A stretch of 64,000 bases of DNA from NCBI GenBank assembly GCA_039707465.1, contig CM077646.1, forward strand, positions 83,228,715 through 83,292,714, written 5' to 3'. The position numbers were made by a program, and so were the translations under genes. How positions within the stretch are numbered: the stretch's first letter is position 1; each line of letters starts with the position of its first letter. The stretch comes from Rhabdophis nuchalis (Eukaryota > Chordata > Lepidosauria > Squamata > Natricidae). The notes under the pieces are model-generated. The model was not told where the DNA came from and searched no databases. It was given only the letters and a program-made list of their open reading frames with translations. Shown here piece by piece: positions 10,310 to 21,719 of the stretch.

Positions 10310-11978
10310 ATGGGTTTAAAAAATGTTCTAATGTGTGAGATATAGATTAATAGTAAGTTTGATTGATATGAGTTGATAATCATTTAAATAGCCAGAAGAA
10401 GAGAATAAAATAACCTCATATAATGAGTATAAACAATAGGATTTCCCAAAACATATACATCAAAATAGAAATAAGGAAGATTCAAAAAACAAATCTATAA
10501 TCAAATCACTTCCCTTAGTTTCATTAAATGTTTTTAATATGATTGTCCGAATGATCATATGTTAGCTTCAAATCACCAGGCTATATCAAACATACCAGGA
10601 TAATTATACCTGCGCAATAATACTTCTTTTAACTTTCTCTCTGCATTTGTAATGCTATTCAATCAGTAGAGTGGATTGAATGGTTTAATACAATATAATA
10701 CCAAAAATTAGGATCTATTATTTCCTTTACAAACATCCATCCTTTGTTCTCATGATATTCTACCCTATTTCAAATCCCTAAAATAGATTAGACTCAGCAA
10801 AAAAAATGCAAATATTTGAGCAAAAGATGCCTCCACATTTAGGTGGTACAGATGTGTCATCTAAGCGATGATATACACAATATTGCAAAGTGAAACAGAA
10901 AGAAATAGCAAACAGCACTTTAGTAGAATAAGCAAACTGAATAAAATATCCTGAAATTAAGTTACAAGTGTAAGAAGGGAAATGATAAAAAATATAGTTA
11001 GTTTAATATTATCTTTTCCCAACATAATGCTCATAACTTACTACTTAAACATGTTTTCAGTGAGAAATCTCAGACACATGCTAAATCTGGGATTTCATAA
11101 ATTCACAAAACTTGATAGTAATTTTAGTTTTAAAAAAAATCAATGTACTGTTAAGTAAATGATTTATTTTAAAACCATGTTTACATAACTGTGAGTAAAA
11201 TGTTTAAAAGATTACATTTAATTTACAAGACTAATTATGTGATTTTTTTTTATGTTTTACCCTTTAAAATGTCAGGTGCACTTTCTGTAAGAAAAACATT
11301 TTTGTAAGAGTAATGACAGTTGTAAATCTTTTCAAAGTTTTAATTAATAGGAGAGCTTTATTATTTGGTTAGACTAAAAATAAAGTTAACTATTGATTGT
11401 TTAAAATATTATGAGTAGTAATAAAAGTTACTTTTTGGGCTCTAATCTGATTCTTCTTGCAGTTAATTTACTATTACAGTCGCATCATCATTCATGCATA
11501 AGAAAAAGTCATAGACCTTTTAAAAAAAATTAAAAACCTATCAGTTTTGTTTAATATGACTAGATTTATTTTACTAGAATGCAATGATATCTGAGATCTT
11601 TATACAAAATTCATGCATAAATTAATATTAGACAATATGCTGACATAACACTGTAAGAAGGTTATATTGACCTTTGACCTTTGATTATTAGCCTGCTGTG
11701 TGATGTCTGAATTAGAAGAATATTAGTTGTATCATAATTATATTTATCAGCTTGCTATTTTGAGAAAATTAATCAGTCATTGCTGATTCATTGATATGCC
11801 ATATATTCTATAAATAGTTATGGTCAGAATGATCCGTACTGTACAATATTGAGGTAAAATAATGATAAATATATAATATGAAAGCATAGTTATAGTTTAT
11901 TTAAAATTTACCAACAGTTTGGCATATTAACTTTATAACATTTCACGTTATACAGAACTTTGGAGTTGGCCCTGAAAA
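10310..11978. other. Repeat-poor AT-rich block, possible conserved non-coding element
   Basis: About 1.7 kb with no transposon end, SINE or microsatellite that I could recognise, which is unusual for this window. It is dense in TAATTA/TTAATTA-type motifs and has a perfect DR1 site at 11668-11680. No coding potential. Confidence 0.4.
11668..11680 (-). promoter_or_regulatory. DR1 nuclear-receptor half-site pair
   Basis: Minus strand AGGTCAAAGGTCA: two perfect AGGTCA half-sites spaced by one A, the consensus bound by HNF4, RXR heterodimers and COUP-TF. Motif match only; occupancy is unknown. Confidence 0.4.
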
Positions 11979-11986
11979 GATTAGCA

Positions 11987-12213
11987 CAGGGGTAGTCAAC
12001 CTTTTTATACCTACCGCCCACTTTTGTATCTCTGTTAGCAGTAAAATTTTCTAACTGCCCACCAGTCCCACAGTAATAGTGATTTATAAAGTAGGGAAGT
12101 CAATTAAATTAAAAAAAGGAAAGTGCTTCAGTATCGGGCAAAACCCCTACCCCCCCACCATGAAAGCTGAAACGCGCACAAGTGGGCGATAGGGACCAGG
12201 TTGACTACCACTG
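11987..12213. mobile_element. hAT-type MITE, second copy of the 4782-5003 family
   Basis: Starts CAGGGGTAGTCAACC and ends GGTTGACTACCACTG, flanked by perfect GATTAGCA octamers (11979-11986 and 12214-12221). Its sequence is the reverse complement of the 4782-5003 copy with scattered changes. Confidence 0.9.
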
Positions 12214-12540
12214 GATTAGCAGTTAGGTAAGCACCAAGTTAGCCCCAAAAGGGAAGAGCAAGTGAGGAAGAGACTCAAGATTGCCTCATCTTTATATTAG
12301 AATTAGGAGCGAGAATTTTTTTCCTGACTTTCTAGCAATAGAGTTTCAGTAGTCAGTTCAGCAGTGCAGTAGTTCTGTTCATTTTAGGAATGTGTTTTTG
12401 GCCTATCCCAAGTGCTGAAAAATGCACATACAATGAAAAAAAAATGCAAGATATGCTGAGTATCCATCTTCCAAGGCATCCCTAGTTAGAATCGAAAAAG
12501 TCAAGATAGAGGCTACAACTGTGTGGTTGAAGCTGTGCTC

Positions 12541-13055
12541 TTTTATTATTATTTACTTTATTCATAAAACATGAAACTCAGCCAACTGAACATTTAAAAA
12601 TGCATATTACAAATACTATTGACTGGTGCTAATGGTTGATACAGTTTGCTGCCAGCATCCTAGGTATCAACCAAGTATCTTCGTAAAATGTAAGATGCTC
12701 CAAGTAGCGCCGTTTTTTGCAGTTCCGCTGGTGTTATTGCAGGAAGCTGCAATTTGCTGATATATTTAATAAAATTTTTGGACATGGTGCCAAGTGGCCC
12801 GATGACAATGGGTGTCACTGTGATATGCTGCATCCATAGCTGTGTAGTTTCGATGGCCAGGTTGCGATATTTCATTATTTTTTCTAGTTCTTTTTCTTCG
12901 ACTCTGGCATCTCCAGGAACAGCGATATCAATGAACTGTGCACTTCGGCGCTCTACAACCGTGATATCTGGTGTGTTGTGCTCCAAATGACGATCTGTTT
13001 GTATTCGAAAGTCCCACAAGATCTTCACCCTCTCATTCTCGATAACCTTTTCCAC
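12541..13055 (-). pseudogene. R4/Dong-like LINE, C-terminal endonuclease remnant and 3' end
   Basis: The minus-strand open frame 13055-12660 (131 codons) encodes KILWDFRIQTD, then HNTPDITVVERRSAQFIDIAVPGD, then KIMKYRNLAIE and PIVIGPLGTMSK, ending KTALLGASYILRRYL. This is the restriction-enzyme-like endonuclease segment found at the C-terminus of R4/Dong-type non-LTR elements; the PD...D residues of the nuclease core are visible. The RT is absent. The 3' tail runs to about 12541 and ends in an A/T-rich stretch with TTATTATTAT. Clade assignment is from memory of the motif set. Confidence 0.75.
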
Positions 13056-13285
13056 TTTGTGTTCCCATGACTTTCTGGATACAGGTAAACCATATTTTTT
13101 ACATAATCACCAGTGGATTAATTTAGCAACTCGATCGTGTCTAGCTTTGTAATCAGTTTGTGCGATTTTGCTGCATTCACATATTAAATGTGAAACAGTT
13201 TCGACTTTGTTATTGCAAAGTCGGCAGTTGGGGTTGTCAGTGGATTTTTGAATCTTTGCTTTCATGGCATTAGTTTGTAGTGCTT
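13056..13285 (-). pseudogene. R4/Dong-like LINE, zinc-finger part upstream of the endonuclease
   Basis: Same frame as 12660-13055. It reads NAMKAKIQKS, then a C-x2-C...H-x4-C finger in NCRLCNNKVETVSHLICECS, then AQTDYKARHDRVAKLIHW, a TGA stop in place of a residue, and LCKKYGLPVSRKSWEHKVEK. The in-frame stop and 5' truncation make the copy inactive. Confidence 0.72.
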
Positions 13286-13317
13286 GTTCTTGATTATTGT
13301 TATTATTGTTATTGTCA

Positions 13318-13356
13318 TTTTGTTGTTGTTGTTGTTGTTGTTATTGTTGTTGTTAT
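13318..13356. repeat. (TTG)n microsatellite
   Basis: About 13 units with one interruption. Confidence 0.93.
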
Positions 13357-14003
13357 TTCTGTGACTTTATTTTTAAACCCCTTCCCATGAACACCATTGC
13401 CATGCTGAGATCATGTAAGATCTTCCTTGTTCCCATAAATTACTGAGTTCAGAAAGAACACACTTTCTTTCTATACCAACTCCTTTTTGGGCTGCCTCTA
13501 GACAGCAGAACATCTTTAAGCTATCCTTCTGGTTAGAAAGTGAAAAGAAGCCAGGGGGGGATTCAGAACTGGAGCATAATAATTACCAGACAATCAAACT
13601 AAAAATTATCAAAATTAGATCAAGCATAGCAAAGAATAAGGCTTTCTGAGGATGAACTAAAAGGAGTATAGACTCCACAATAAATCTTTGGGGTCATCAA
13701 TACTGTAAGATTTTTTTTTAAGATGACGTATAAGTGCACATTTTCTACAAAATGGCAGAGGGAACTGTAGTGTAGCTGCATAGCTTCATATCCACATCCA
13801 GCAGTCACCATATACTTAGGAAAACTTTTGATAAATCCCTTTTTTAATGTCTCAAGGAAATCTATCAGAAGGTGAGAACTACAGAAATTGAAAAGAAAAG
13901 AAAATTGGGGCGGGGGGGCTGGCCAAAAAGAAAAAGAAACTGCAACTTTTTAAAAAATTAAAACAAAGCAGAGTAAGTAGTGAAAACTTAATGTATTTAG
14001 TTA

Positions 14004-14552
14004 CAGGTAGTTCTTGCCTAACAACCATTTTAGTGATAGAGCTGCGGTGGTGCAGTGGTTAGAATGCAGTACTTCTGCTGACGGCCAATTTATTGCCAGC
14101 AGTTCGGCAGTTCGAAACTTACCGGGTTCAAGGTTGACTTAGCCTTCCATCCTTCCGAGGTCGGTAAAATGAGGACCCAGATTGTTGGGGGCCATAGGCT
14201 GACTCTGTAAACCACTTAGAGAGGGCTGTAAAAGCACTGTGGAGCTGTATATAAGTCTAAGTCATCTAAGCTATTCATCGTCACTGAAAAAAGTGACTTA
14301 TGAACATTTTTCCCACTTATGACCATTGCAGCATCCGCATGGTGATGTGATCAAAACCCAGATGCTTGGCAACTGGTTCACATTTTTGATACTGCAGTGT
14401 CCTAAGAGTCATGTCATCAGTTTTTGTGATCTTCTGACAAGCAAACTCAATGGGAAAGCTAGATTCACTTAACAATTGTGTTACTAACTTAACAACTGCA
14501 GTGGTTCATTTAATAACTGTGATAAGAAAGTCATAAAATGGGACAAAATTAA
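14004..14552. mobile_element. DNA-transposon MITE (CAGGTAGTCCT family) with a nested SINE
   Basis: Starts after TA at 14002-14003 with CAGGTAGTTCTTGCCTAACA. After the SINE it continues with GTGACTTATGAAC, GCATCCGCATGGTGATGTGATCA and TTAACAACTGCAGTGG. The right end is truncated. Related copies are at 20955-21175, 22855-23060 and 62243-62647. The TA target suggests Tc1/mariner-type mobilisation. Confidence 0.7.
14039..14278 (+). mobile_element. Sauria-type tRNA-derived SINE
   Basis: tRNA-like head GTGGTGCAGTGGTTAGAATG with B-box-like GTTCGAAACTTACC, then the diagnostic body GACTTAGCCTTCCATCCTTC, AAAATGAGGACCCAGATTGT and TGTAAACCACTTAGAGAGGG. Nearly full length and inserted within the MITE at 14004-14552. 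Confidence 0.88.
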
Positions 14553-14713
14553 CTCTTTTCTTTTTTCCTTACAGATTTCCAGCTTGTATGTCCAATATAC
14601 AACTGTGCACATTTTATTTCTATCTACAAAATTTACAGTATTAAGAAATTGCAGAAAAGCTCAGGTTACTATATTAAGTAATGACTATATTTGGAGTCTA
14701 TATATTTGGTATT

Positions 14714-15078
14714 GGTTGTGTCTAGTGAAAAGAAGGACTAGGGCTGACATGATCACAGTGTTCAAATATTTGAGGGGCTTCCACAAAGAAGAGGGGGTTA
14801 ACCTATTTCCCAAAGCATCAGAAGGCAAGACAACAAACAGTGAATGGAAACTAATCAAGGAGAGAAGCAACCTAGAACTAAGGAGACATTTCCTGACAAT
14901 TATCCAGTGAAATGGCTTGCCTTCAGAAGTTGTGGGTGTTCCATCACTGGAAGCTTTTAAGAAGGGATTGGATAACCATTTGTCTGAAATGGTATAGGGT
15001 CTCATGCTTGAGCAGGGGTGGACTAGGAGACCTCTAAGGTCCCTTCCAAGTCTGTTTATTCTGAGGTTCCTATGATTT
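14714..15078 (+). mobile_element. CR1 LINE 3' end
   Basis: Contains GCTGACATGATCACAGTGTT, ACCTATTTCCCAAAGC, CTAATCAAGGAGAGAAGCAA, CCTAGAACTAAGGAGACATT and GATTGGATAACCATTTGTCT, the squamate CR1 C-terminal/3' UTR signature. It ends in ATTCTGAGGTTCCTATGATT, a degenerate CR1 tail. The reading frame is broken. Confidence 0.88.
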
Positions 15079-15136
15079 TCTCAGTTATAGTCTATATCCT
15101 TTCCAACCATTTTCCAGTAGGTACTTAAGAACTGTT

Positions 15137-15173
15137 TGTTTGTTTGTTTGTTTGTTTTGTTTTTTTGTTTGTT
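15137..15173. repeat. (TTTG)n microsatellite
   Basis: About 8 units, one imperfect. Confidence 0.9.
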
Positions 15174-15179
15174 TAATTT

Positions 15180-16349
15180 ATGTACTACCCATTGCACTAT
15201 ATAAAGCATTTCTGAGTGGCTTACAATCAGAGACGCTCTTCTAAATCAGGCCACAAGCCCATCTATCCAGTATTCTGGAAACACTCTGGCTATCTCAGTG
15301 TGAGATCAGGTCAAAGAACTGATCTGGAGAACAATTGGAACCAATCATAAGGTCTAGATCCATTTTTAATGAAAACAAACCATTGTAGAATGTATATCTG
15401 CCACTAATTATTTTTGCAATCCTGTGGTAAAGATTTGTGTAACGGTATATAATAATAGTTGAAATACTAATAACAAGAATCTAAATATAAGATGGATTTT
15501 GTAGTGTGGAACATTTAAGAATTCAGATGGATGATAGTTCAGCTTCAATATACTGACTTTTCTAAATTCATCTTTAAGACCTTGCTCCTGAAGATTTCCA
15601 AATGCCGGGCACAAGATTACTATGTAAAGGGAAATCAGGTAAGAAAAGAAAACAAAATGTCAAAATATCCTTTTGCATAAGTCAAATGATCTGTGGGACT
15701 CAAGCATCTGCAGGCTCTTGTGTTATGCTAACTTAAAGTACAATTTCTGTCCAACAGGGTCCTTATGAACAATGAAAAATAAATCAAATCCTACAAAAAA
15801 ATCTTTATTAAGTTCATCTGCTGATGAGATACAATTGCCTGCTATGGCAATAGTAACATGATACTCAGCATTAGCAGTTGGTGAAAGAAAAATGACCAGT
15901 GAACAATGGAAATGATTTTCCCATGATAATGAGCTTCTGCAGTGCTGATGATCCAAAGCAACCTGAGATGAGAAGGAACACAAACATTTTCCTTCATTCT
16001 GCAAAAGTGCAGAGAAGAAAACAGGAGTTGTATCTTAATTTTTTTCATACTGTCCTTTCATCATCTGGAATTCCACATCAGAGAAGTCACAGTGGGTTTT
16101 TTTCCTAGCTCATGGGATCAATTAAAAAATATAATTTTTTGTGGATGATGAGATCTCTTACACATACAGACACAAATCCCCACACACACAAACGCACAAA
16201 AAAAGCAAAAGGTCTCCCGCAGAGAAAATATAACAGAAAAGCTATGGATTTTTCAACACTGGTTGCTTATGTTAAAAGAAGACCAACGATATATAACAGC
16301 ATTCTTACATTGGATACCTAAGCTCAATTGTACATTATTACCCTGCTTA
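15180..16349. other. No gene recognised
   Basis: AT-rich intergenic sequence. Short open frames of 60-90 codons on both strands lack domains and splice context. Confidence 0.45.
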
Positions 16350-16357
16350 GTATAGGA

Positions 16358-16908
16358 CCGTGATGGCGAACCTATGGCACGGATGCCACAGGTGGCACGT
16401 GTAGCCATATCTGCCGGCACGCGAGCTGTCAGCTCCAGCATGCATGTGCACAACGGTCAGCTAATTTTTGGCCTTCTGAAGGGCTGGGGGAGGCCGTTCC
16501 TTCCCTCCCTAGGCTTTAGGAGAGCCTCTGGAGCGTGGGGAGGGCCAAAAGCAGGCCCAATGGGCCTACCCGAAGTTTGGAAATGATCCAAAAAATGAGC
16601 CCAATGGGCCAACCGGAAGTCCAGAAATGGATTTCCAGTTGGCTCGTTGGACCTGTTTTTCGCCCTCCTCAGGTTCCAGAGGATTTCCTAAAGCATAGGG
16701 AGGGCGAAAACGGCCTCCCCCAGCCCTCAGAGGAAATAACAAGCTCACCTTGGAGACGAGTAGTGTGCCGCGCATTTCGGGCAGAGCGTGGGGAGGTTGT
16801 GCATGTATGTAGGGGGGCACTTTGCATTATGGGTGCCGGCACGCATGCACACTATTGCACGTGCACCCTCGCATTTTTGGCACCCAACAACAAAAAGGTT
16901 AGCCACTG
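16358..16908. mobile_element. hAT-type MITE, 551 bp (GATGGCGAACC family)
   Basis: Starts CCGTGATGGCGAACCTATGG and ends AAAAAGGTTAGCCACTG, with perfect GTATAGGA octamers on both sides (16350-16357, 16909-16916). The GC-rich interior contains repeated GGGAGGGC / CCTCCC motifs and is a longer version of 28113-28562 and 57002-57345. Open frames over it are not considered genes. Confidence 0.88.
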
Positions 16909-17110
16909 GTATAGGAGATTCTCGCTATCAATGTCCCAATAAAACATTGAGAGACTGTTGCTAAAAATTGCTAGAATTATGATAATCAGATTGAATCACT
17001 TTTCAATCTGGTGGTAATGCTGTTCTGTAAAGCTTAATTCCAAATTTGGGAAATGATTTAAAATAGAATGAAACAAATTGGGTTCTTTCAACCTAGTTGA
17101 AACCTAGTTA

Positions 17111-17608
17111 TTTGCGAGACCGTCTCCTACCTCATGCATCCCTTCGACCAATTCGCTCCCATAGAGAGGGCCTTCTCCGGGTGCCGCCTGCCAGACAATG
17201 ACGGTTGGTGACCCCCAGGGGTAGGGCCTTCTCTGTGGCGGGCCCAGCCCTCTGGAACGACCTACCCCCCGAACTACGGACCACTACGGACCTCAACCTC
17301 TTCCGCCAACGTCTGAAGACCCATTTCTTTCATCTAGCCAGTCTAGCCTAGTCCCCGAGACCACCCCTAGAGACTGAGTTTTAAATTGTTTTAAATGGAT
17401 TTTAATTTGTTGATAATTTTTCTAGGATATTTTTAGCAGAGGCCACCTCAAATTTAATTAGATTTTACTGTGTGTAGTCGTATTTATTTATTTATATGTT
17501 TGTATTTATTTATATGTTGTGTTTTTACTTTTTAACTTCCTGTGCACCGCCCTGAGTCCCTTTGGGGAGATAGGCGCAGTATAAAAATCAAATAAAATCA
17601 AAATCAAA
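17111..17608 (+). mobile_element. L2-clade LINE 3' fragment
   Basis: Begins within the ORF2 C-terminus (CGAGACCGTCTCCTACCTCA, then CTCTGGAACGACCTACCCCC), then the 3' UTR with TGTGCACCGCCCTGAGTCCC and a TATAAAAATCAAAT tail. 5'-truncated. Confidence 0.9.
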
Positions 17609-17609
17609 C

Positions 17610-18410
17610 CTGCATTTGTTTTGGTTAAATATTTCTGAAACTCCTATTTTCACAAATGTACAAAATGGCCTTGAATGTAGTAGCAGATGCCAGGACATTT
17701 TGTCATTATTAGAAATCATGAACAACTACCACTCTAAAATAATGGCGGATTGAGATTTTGAAATATCTCATAAAACAAACCAGTTTAAAATAATCTTTGA
17801 AGATGAAATGACACCATGAGTTTGGGGGTTTGTGGAGACCATGTTGTTGTTTTTATTATTCCGTAATTTAATTGTATTACTAATTTGTTTTTAATGGTTA
17901 TATTGGGGACTGTCAAGAAACTTTCTGGGTTTGTGTAGATATTGTTTTGAATATTAATTCATTTAAAAGGAATTTTATTCTTGTCTTTTGTGGACATCCA
18001 TGGCCTCTAATTAGAGAAATATGGGGATAAATTGCAACCAAAGAACATTAAAATAAGACAGCTTTCATCAGTTACATAAACACTATAATTATATTCAATG
18101 TGTAAGCATTTTTAAATAGAGGATAAATCCTAAGCTAACTAGAGACACATCTTCAATAACAGAACAGGTGAGGAATAAAATTAGAAACACCATATTAAGT
18201 TTATTATGTAGCCATGTCATTTTCTTAACCTTTTGCAAAAAGTGATGGCTTTATTTAAAAAAAATATGAGGAAAGTTTCTCAATAATTATTCCATTTTTC
18301 ATCACAGCTACAAAAGCACTTTAGTAGCATTATTGCTAGGTTGCTTTCTTGGCTTTTATCTGAATGCTAGATAACAGGTTGTTTTGTGCGTGTATAATCC
18401 CTACACCGAA
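17610..18410. other. No gene or repeat recognised
   Basis: AT-rich intergenic sequence without identified features. Confidence 0.45.
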
Positions 18411-18722
18411 TTGTTGTTGTTAGTTGTGAAGTCATGTCCAACCCATCGTGACCCCATAGACAATGTTCCTCGAGGCCTTCCTGTCCTCTACCATCCCTTG
18501 GAGTCCATTTAAGCTCATGCTGACTGCTTTGGTGACACCATCCAGCCACCTCATTCTCTGTCGTCCCCTTCTTCTTTTGCCCTCAATCTTTCCCAGCATG
18601 AGGCTCTTCTCCATTGAGTCCTTCCTTCTCATTAGGTGGCCAAAGTATTTTATTTTAGTTTTATCTTCAGGATCTGGCCTTCTAAAGAGCTGTCAGGGTT
18701 CATCTCCTCTAGGACTGACACT
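18411..18722 (-). mobile_element. BovB (RTE-clade) LINE 3' end
   Basis: On the minus strand it codes for GRQRMRWLDGVTKAVSMSLN and DRKASRNIVYGVT, the C-terminus of BovB reverse transcriptase, and ends with CATGACTTCACAACTAACAA. 5'-truncated. BovB is the RTE family known for transfer between squamates and ruminants. Confidence 0.88.
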
Positions 18723-18833
18723 AAATATCACCACATTCATCCCAGAGTCATCAAATCTAAGGTATTGATTGTCAAATCAGGGCATACATGATGGTATGGA
18801 TGTGCATCAAATCTATATGTTCCTGAATTCATA

Positions 18834-20132
18834 CAGGTGAAACTCGGAAAATTAGAATATCATGCAAAAGTTCATTTAATATGCAAGATAAGACATTACA
18901 TGTAAAGCAAGATAGTTCAAGCCATGATTGTTATAATTGCGATAATTATGGCGTACAGCTCATGAAAACCCCAAATCCACAACCTCAGAAAATTAGAATA
19001 TTACATGCACTCAATAAAATAAGGACTGTACATAGAACAATATCAGACATCTGAAAAGTATAAGCATGCATATGTACTCAGTACTGCTGAGTACAGTACA
19101 GTACTCAATTACTGCTTCAATGCAGTGTGGCATGGAAGCTATCAGCCTGTGGCACTGCTGAGATGCTATGGAAGACCAGGATGCTTCAATAGCAGCCTTC
19201 AGCTCTTCCGCATTGTTCAGTCTCAGTAATCCCATGGTCATTGAACCAGCCATGAAGCACAGTGGTCCAAAGTTCTGTTGCTCAGTGGTCCAAAGTCCTC
19301 TTTTCTGATGAGAGCAACATTTGCATCTCATTTGGAAACCAAAGACCCAGAGTATGGAGGAAGAATGGAGAGGCACACACTGCAAGATGCTTGAAGTCCA
19401 GTGTGAAGTTTGCACAGTCTGTGTTGATTTGGGGAGCCATGTCATCTGCTTCTGTTGGTTCACTGTGCTTCATTAAGTCCAGGGTCAACGCAACCATTTA
19501 CCAGGAGATTTTGGAGCACTTCATGCTTCCTTCTGCAGTCTAGCAGTCAAATGATGACTTCATTTTCCAGCTGCCCACACTGCCAAAAGCACCAAAACCT
19601 GGTTCAATGACTGTGGGATTATTGTGCTTGATTGGCCAGCAAACTTGCCTGACCTGAACCCTATAGAGAATCTATGGGGCATTGCCAAGAGAAAGATGAA
19701 AGACATGTGACTGTACAATGCAGAAGAGCTGAAGGCCGCTATTGAAGCATCCTGGTCTTCCATAACACCTCAGCAGTGCCACAGGCTGGTAGTTTCCATG
19801 TCACGCCGCATTGAGGCAGTAATTGCTGCAAAAGGGACCCAAACCAAGTACTGAGTGCATATGCATGCTTATACTTTTCAGAGGTCTGATATTGTTCTAT
19901 GTACAATTCTTGTTTTATTGATTGCATGTAATATTCTAATTTTCTGAGATTGTGGATTTGGGGTTTTCATGAGCTGTACGCCATAATCATCACAATTATG
20001 ACAAATCACAGCTTGAACTATCTTGCTTTGCATGTAATGAGTCTTCTCTCATGTATTGGTTTCACCTTTTAAGTTGCATTACTGAAATAAATGAACTTTT
20101 GCATGATATTCTAATTTTTCGAGTTTTACCTG
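18834..20132 (+). mobile_element. Fold-back Tc1-type transposon
   Basis: The ends CAGGTGAAACTCGGAAAATT and AATTTTTCGAGTTTTACCTG are inverted repeats flanked by TA (18832-18833, 20133-20134). The similarity between ends is not limited to terminal repeats. The left arm, 18834 to about 19250, is an inverted copy of about 19700-20132 and includes coding sequence for the transposase C-terminus on both strands (EELKAAIEASWSSI on each). The transposase N-terminus with its DNA-binding domains is missing. Both arms carry small indels. Confidence 0.88.
19262..19700 (+). pseudogene. Tc1-type transposase, catalytic-domain remnant
   Basis: Plus-strand coding for KVLFSDESNICISFGNQRPR, VWRKNGEAH, QSVLIWGAMSSASVG, SRVNATIYQEILEHFMLPSA. 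A disrupted stretch with a stop follows where the second catalytic Asp is expected, then HTAKSTKTWFND and VLDWPANLPDLNPIENLWG, which includes the third acidic residue (E of PIENLWG). The transposase would cut and paste the element at TA. It is inactive because of the lost N-terminus and the stop after 19540. Confidence 0.85.
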
Positions 20133-20134
20133 TA

Positions 20135-20954
20135 TATGCAGCTAGGAATTGCAATAGAACTTGTCATGGCCATAGTCTGAGTTTTGCTTTTATCTTGATC
20201 TGGAATTCCACAAAGAGCTTTCAGATATTGAAGAACTACTTTTAGAAAAATGCTTCTCAGACAACCCTCTGTCCCTCCCACAGACAAGGATAGGAATACT
20301 TTGGCTAATCAAGACAGAAGATGGTTATCTTTGAATGAAAACATAGCATGGACCATGTCCACTGTGGAATATACTTATTCCCAACTAGGGTCATGTTTGT
20401 TCTGTAGAACTCATTTTCCATTCATCTAGTAAAACTCTGGGAGGCATGCTACTATATTTAGAGATTTAGCTCACAAAAGCTGCCATGTGACGTTCTACAT
20501 TTTGCTTCAGAAGAGGCACCACATGTAGTTAATAATGCACTCCTTCCTAGCAGTGTAGCTTAACAACTGCTGTGGTTACTCAGCTGCCAAGCTCCTAATT
20601 GGAAAAGCTTTAGATAAAGATAAATTCTTTCCTCAAAAATTCTCCAAGGTGTGGAAGGAATTACAGTTCAACACATTCATACATCAGGCTCTTCCTGTCA
20701 CCATAGGACCAAATACTTTTCATCAGTTCCACTCATTGGCTTGTATTACACACTGCAGTTTGCCATGGGACCCATTCTGTTGGCATCTTTAAACTGCAGA
20801 TTACTAAACAGGTTGGTGCATCCCAGAAATTCAAACATGAAACTTTCACAACCAATTAATTTATTAACTAATATCGAAGGCTAAAAAAACAATCAGCTGA
20901 CAATGAAATTCAACAAGCAAACTTAGCTAATAACACCTAAAGCAATCGAATACT
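20135..20954. other. No gene or repeat recognised
   Basis: Intergenic DNA without identified features. Confidence 0.45.
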
Positions 20955-21175
20955 GGTAGTCCTCATTTAACAACTGCCTTACTTAGCAACAATTTGCAAT
21001 ACAATAAATACAATACAATAATGATGAAAAAGTAACTTTGTGACTAATCCGGACTTTTATGAGTTTTGCAGATCTGTAAACAAAGGAAAGCTGAAGTAAG
21101 CCCACTCACAGCTTTGGTTAGCGACTGTTTTACTTAATGACCAAGGTGCTGATCCCATTGGTTGCAGGGCTACCT
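20955..21175. mobile_element. DNA-transposon MITE fragment (CAGGTAGTCCT family)
   Basis: GGTAGTCCTCATTTAACAAC at the left and GACTGTTTTACTTAATGACC at the right, with degenerate interior. Same family as 14004-14552. Confidence 0.6.
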
Positions 21176-21433
21176 ATAAGAAGCATGTAGTGAATTTAGC
21201 GAATTGTTCAATGAAAACAAATTACATAATGATCTATCCCCTTTTTCAGTGAATGATGCATTCATTGCCACAGTAACTGTAATCTTGCTGGTGGTCACCC
21301 TCTTCTTTTTCTTCCACATTTTCCAAAGAGCTGGGTCTTTCCATAATATATTCAAAGTATGATAATCTGAGCCTGGCTATTTGTGCCTCAACTGAGAACT
21401 CTGGGTTGATTGTTCAATAATTCATCAGTTTAT

Positions 21434-21672
21434 AGCAATAGCACTTGGACTTATATACCGCTCCATAGTGCTTTTACAGTCCTCTCTAAGCGGTTTACAG
21501 AATCAGCATATTGCCCCCAACAACCTGGGTCCTCATTTTATCCACCTCAAATAGGATGGAAGGCTGATTCAACCTACAGCCTGGTAAGATTCAAACTGCC
21601 AAATTACAGGCAGCCTGTAGTCAGCAGAAATAGCCTGCAGTACTGCATTCTGACCACTGCACCACCACATCA
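21434..21672 (-). mobile_element. Sauria-type SINE
   Basis: Read on the minus strand: GTGGTGGTGCAGTGGTCAGA, the body CCAGGTTGTTGGGGGCAATA and CCGCTTAGAGAGGACTGTAA, and the end CACTATGGAGCGGTATATAA. Its 5' half and flank are duplicated in inverted orientation at 22711-22850. Confidence 0.88.
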
Positions 21673-21713
21673 CTTGTATCTGATATCATCTTGACTGTCC
21701 ATTATATTCTTTG
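21574..21713 (-). repeat. 140-bp inverted duplication, arm 1
   Basis: The reverse complement of this segment equals 22711-22850 apart from two base differences. It spans the 5' part of the SINE and 40 bases of unique 5' flank (CAAAGAATATAATGGACAGT and onwards). Confidence 0.92.
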
Positions 21714-21719
21714 AAGTTT

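Noticed and set aside
14039..14120. Possible tRNA gene
   Set aside because: The A and B boxes belong to a SINE head; the fold is not tRNA-like and the SINE body follows directly.
16535..16942. 135-codon open frame on the plus strand
   Set aside because: Lies inside a hAT-type MITE defined by ends and target duplication; GC-rich repeat sequence explains the open frame.
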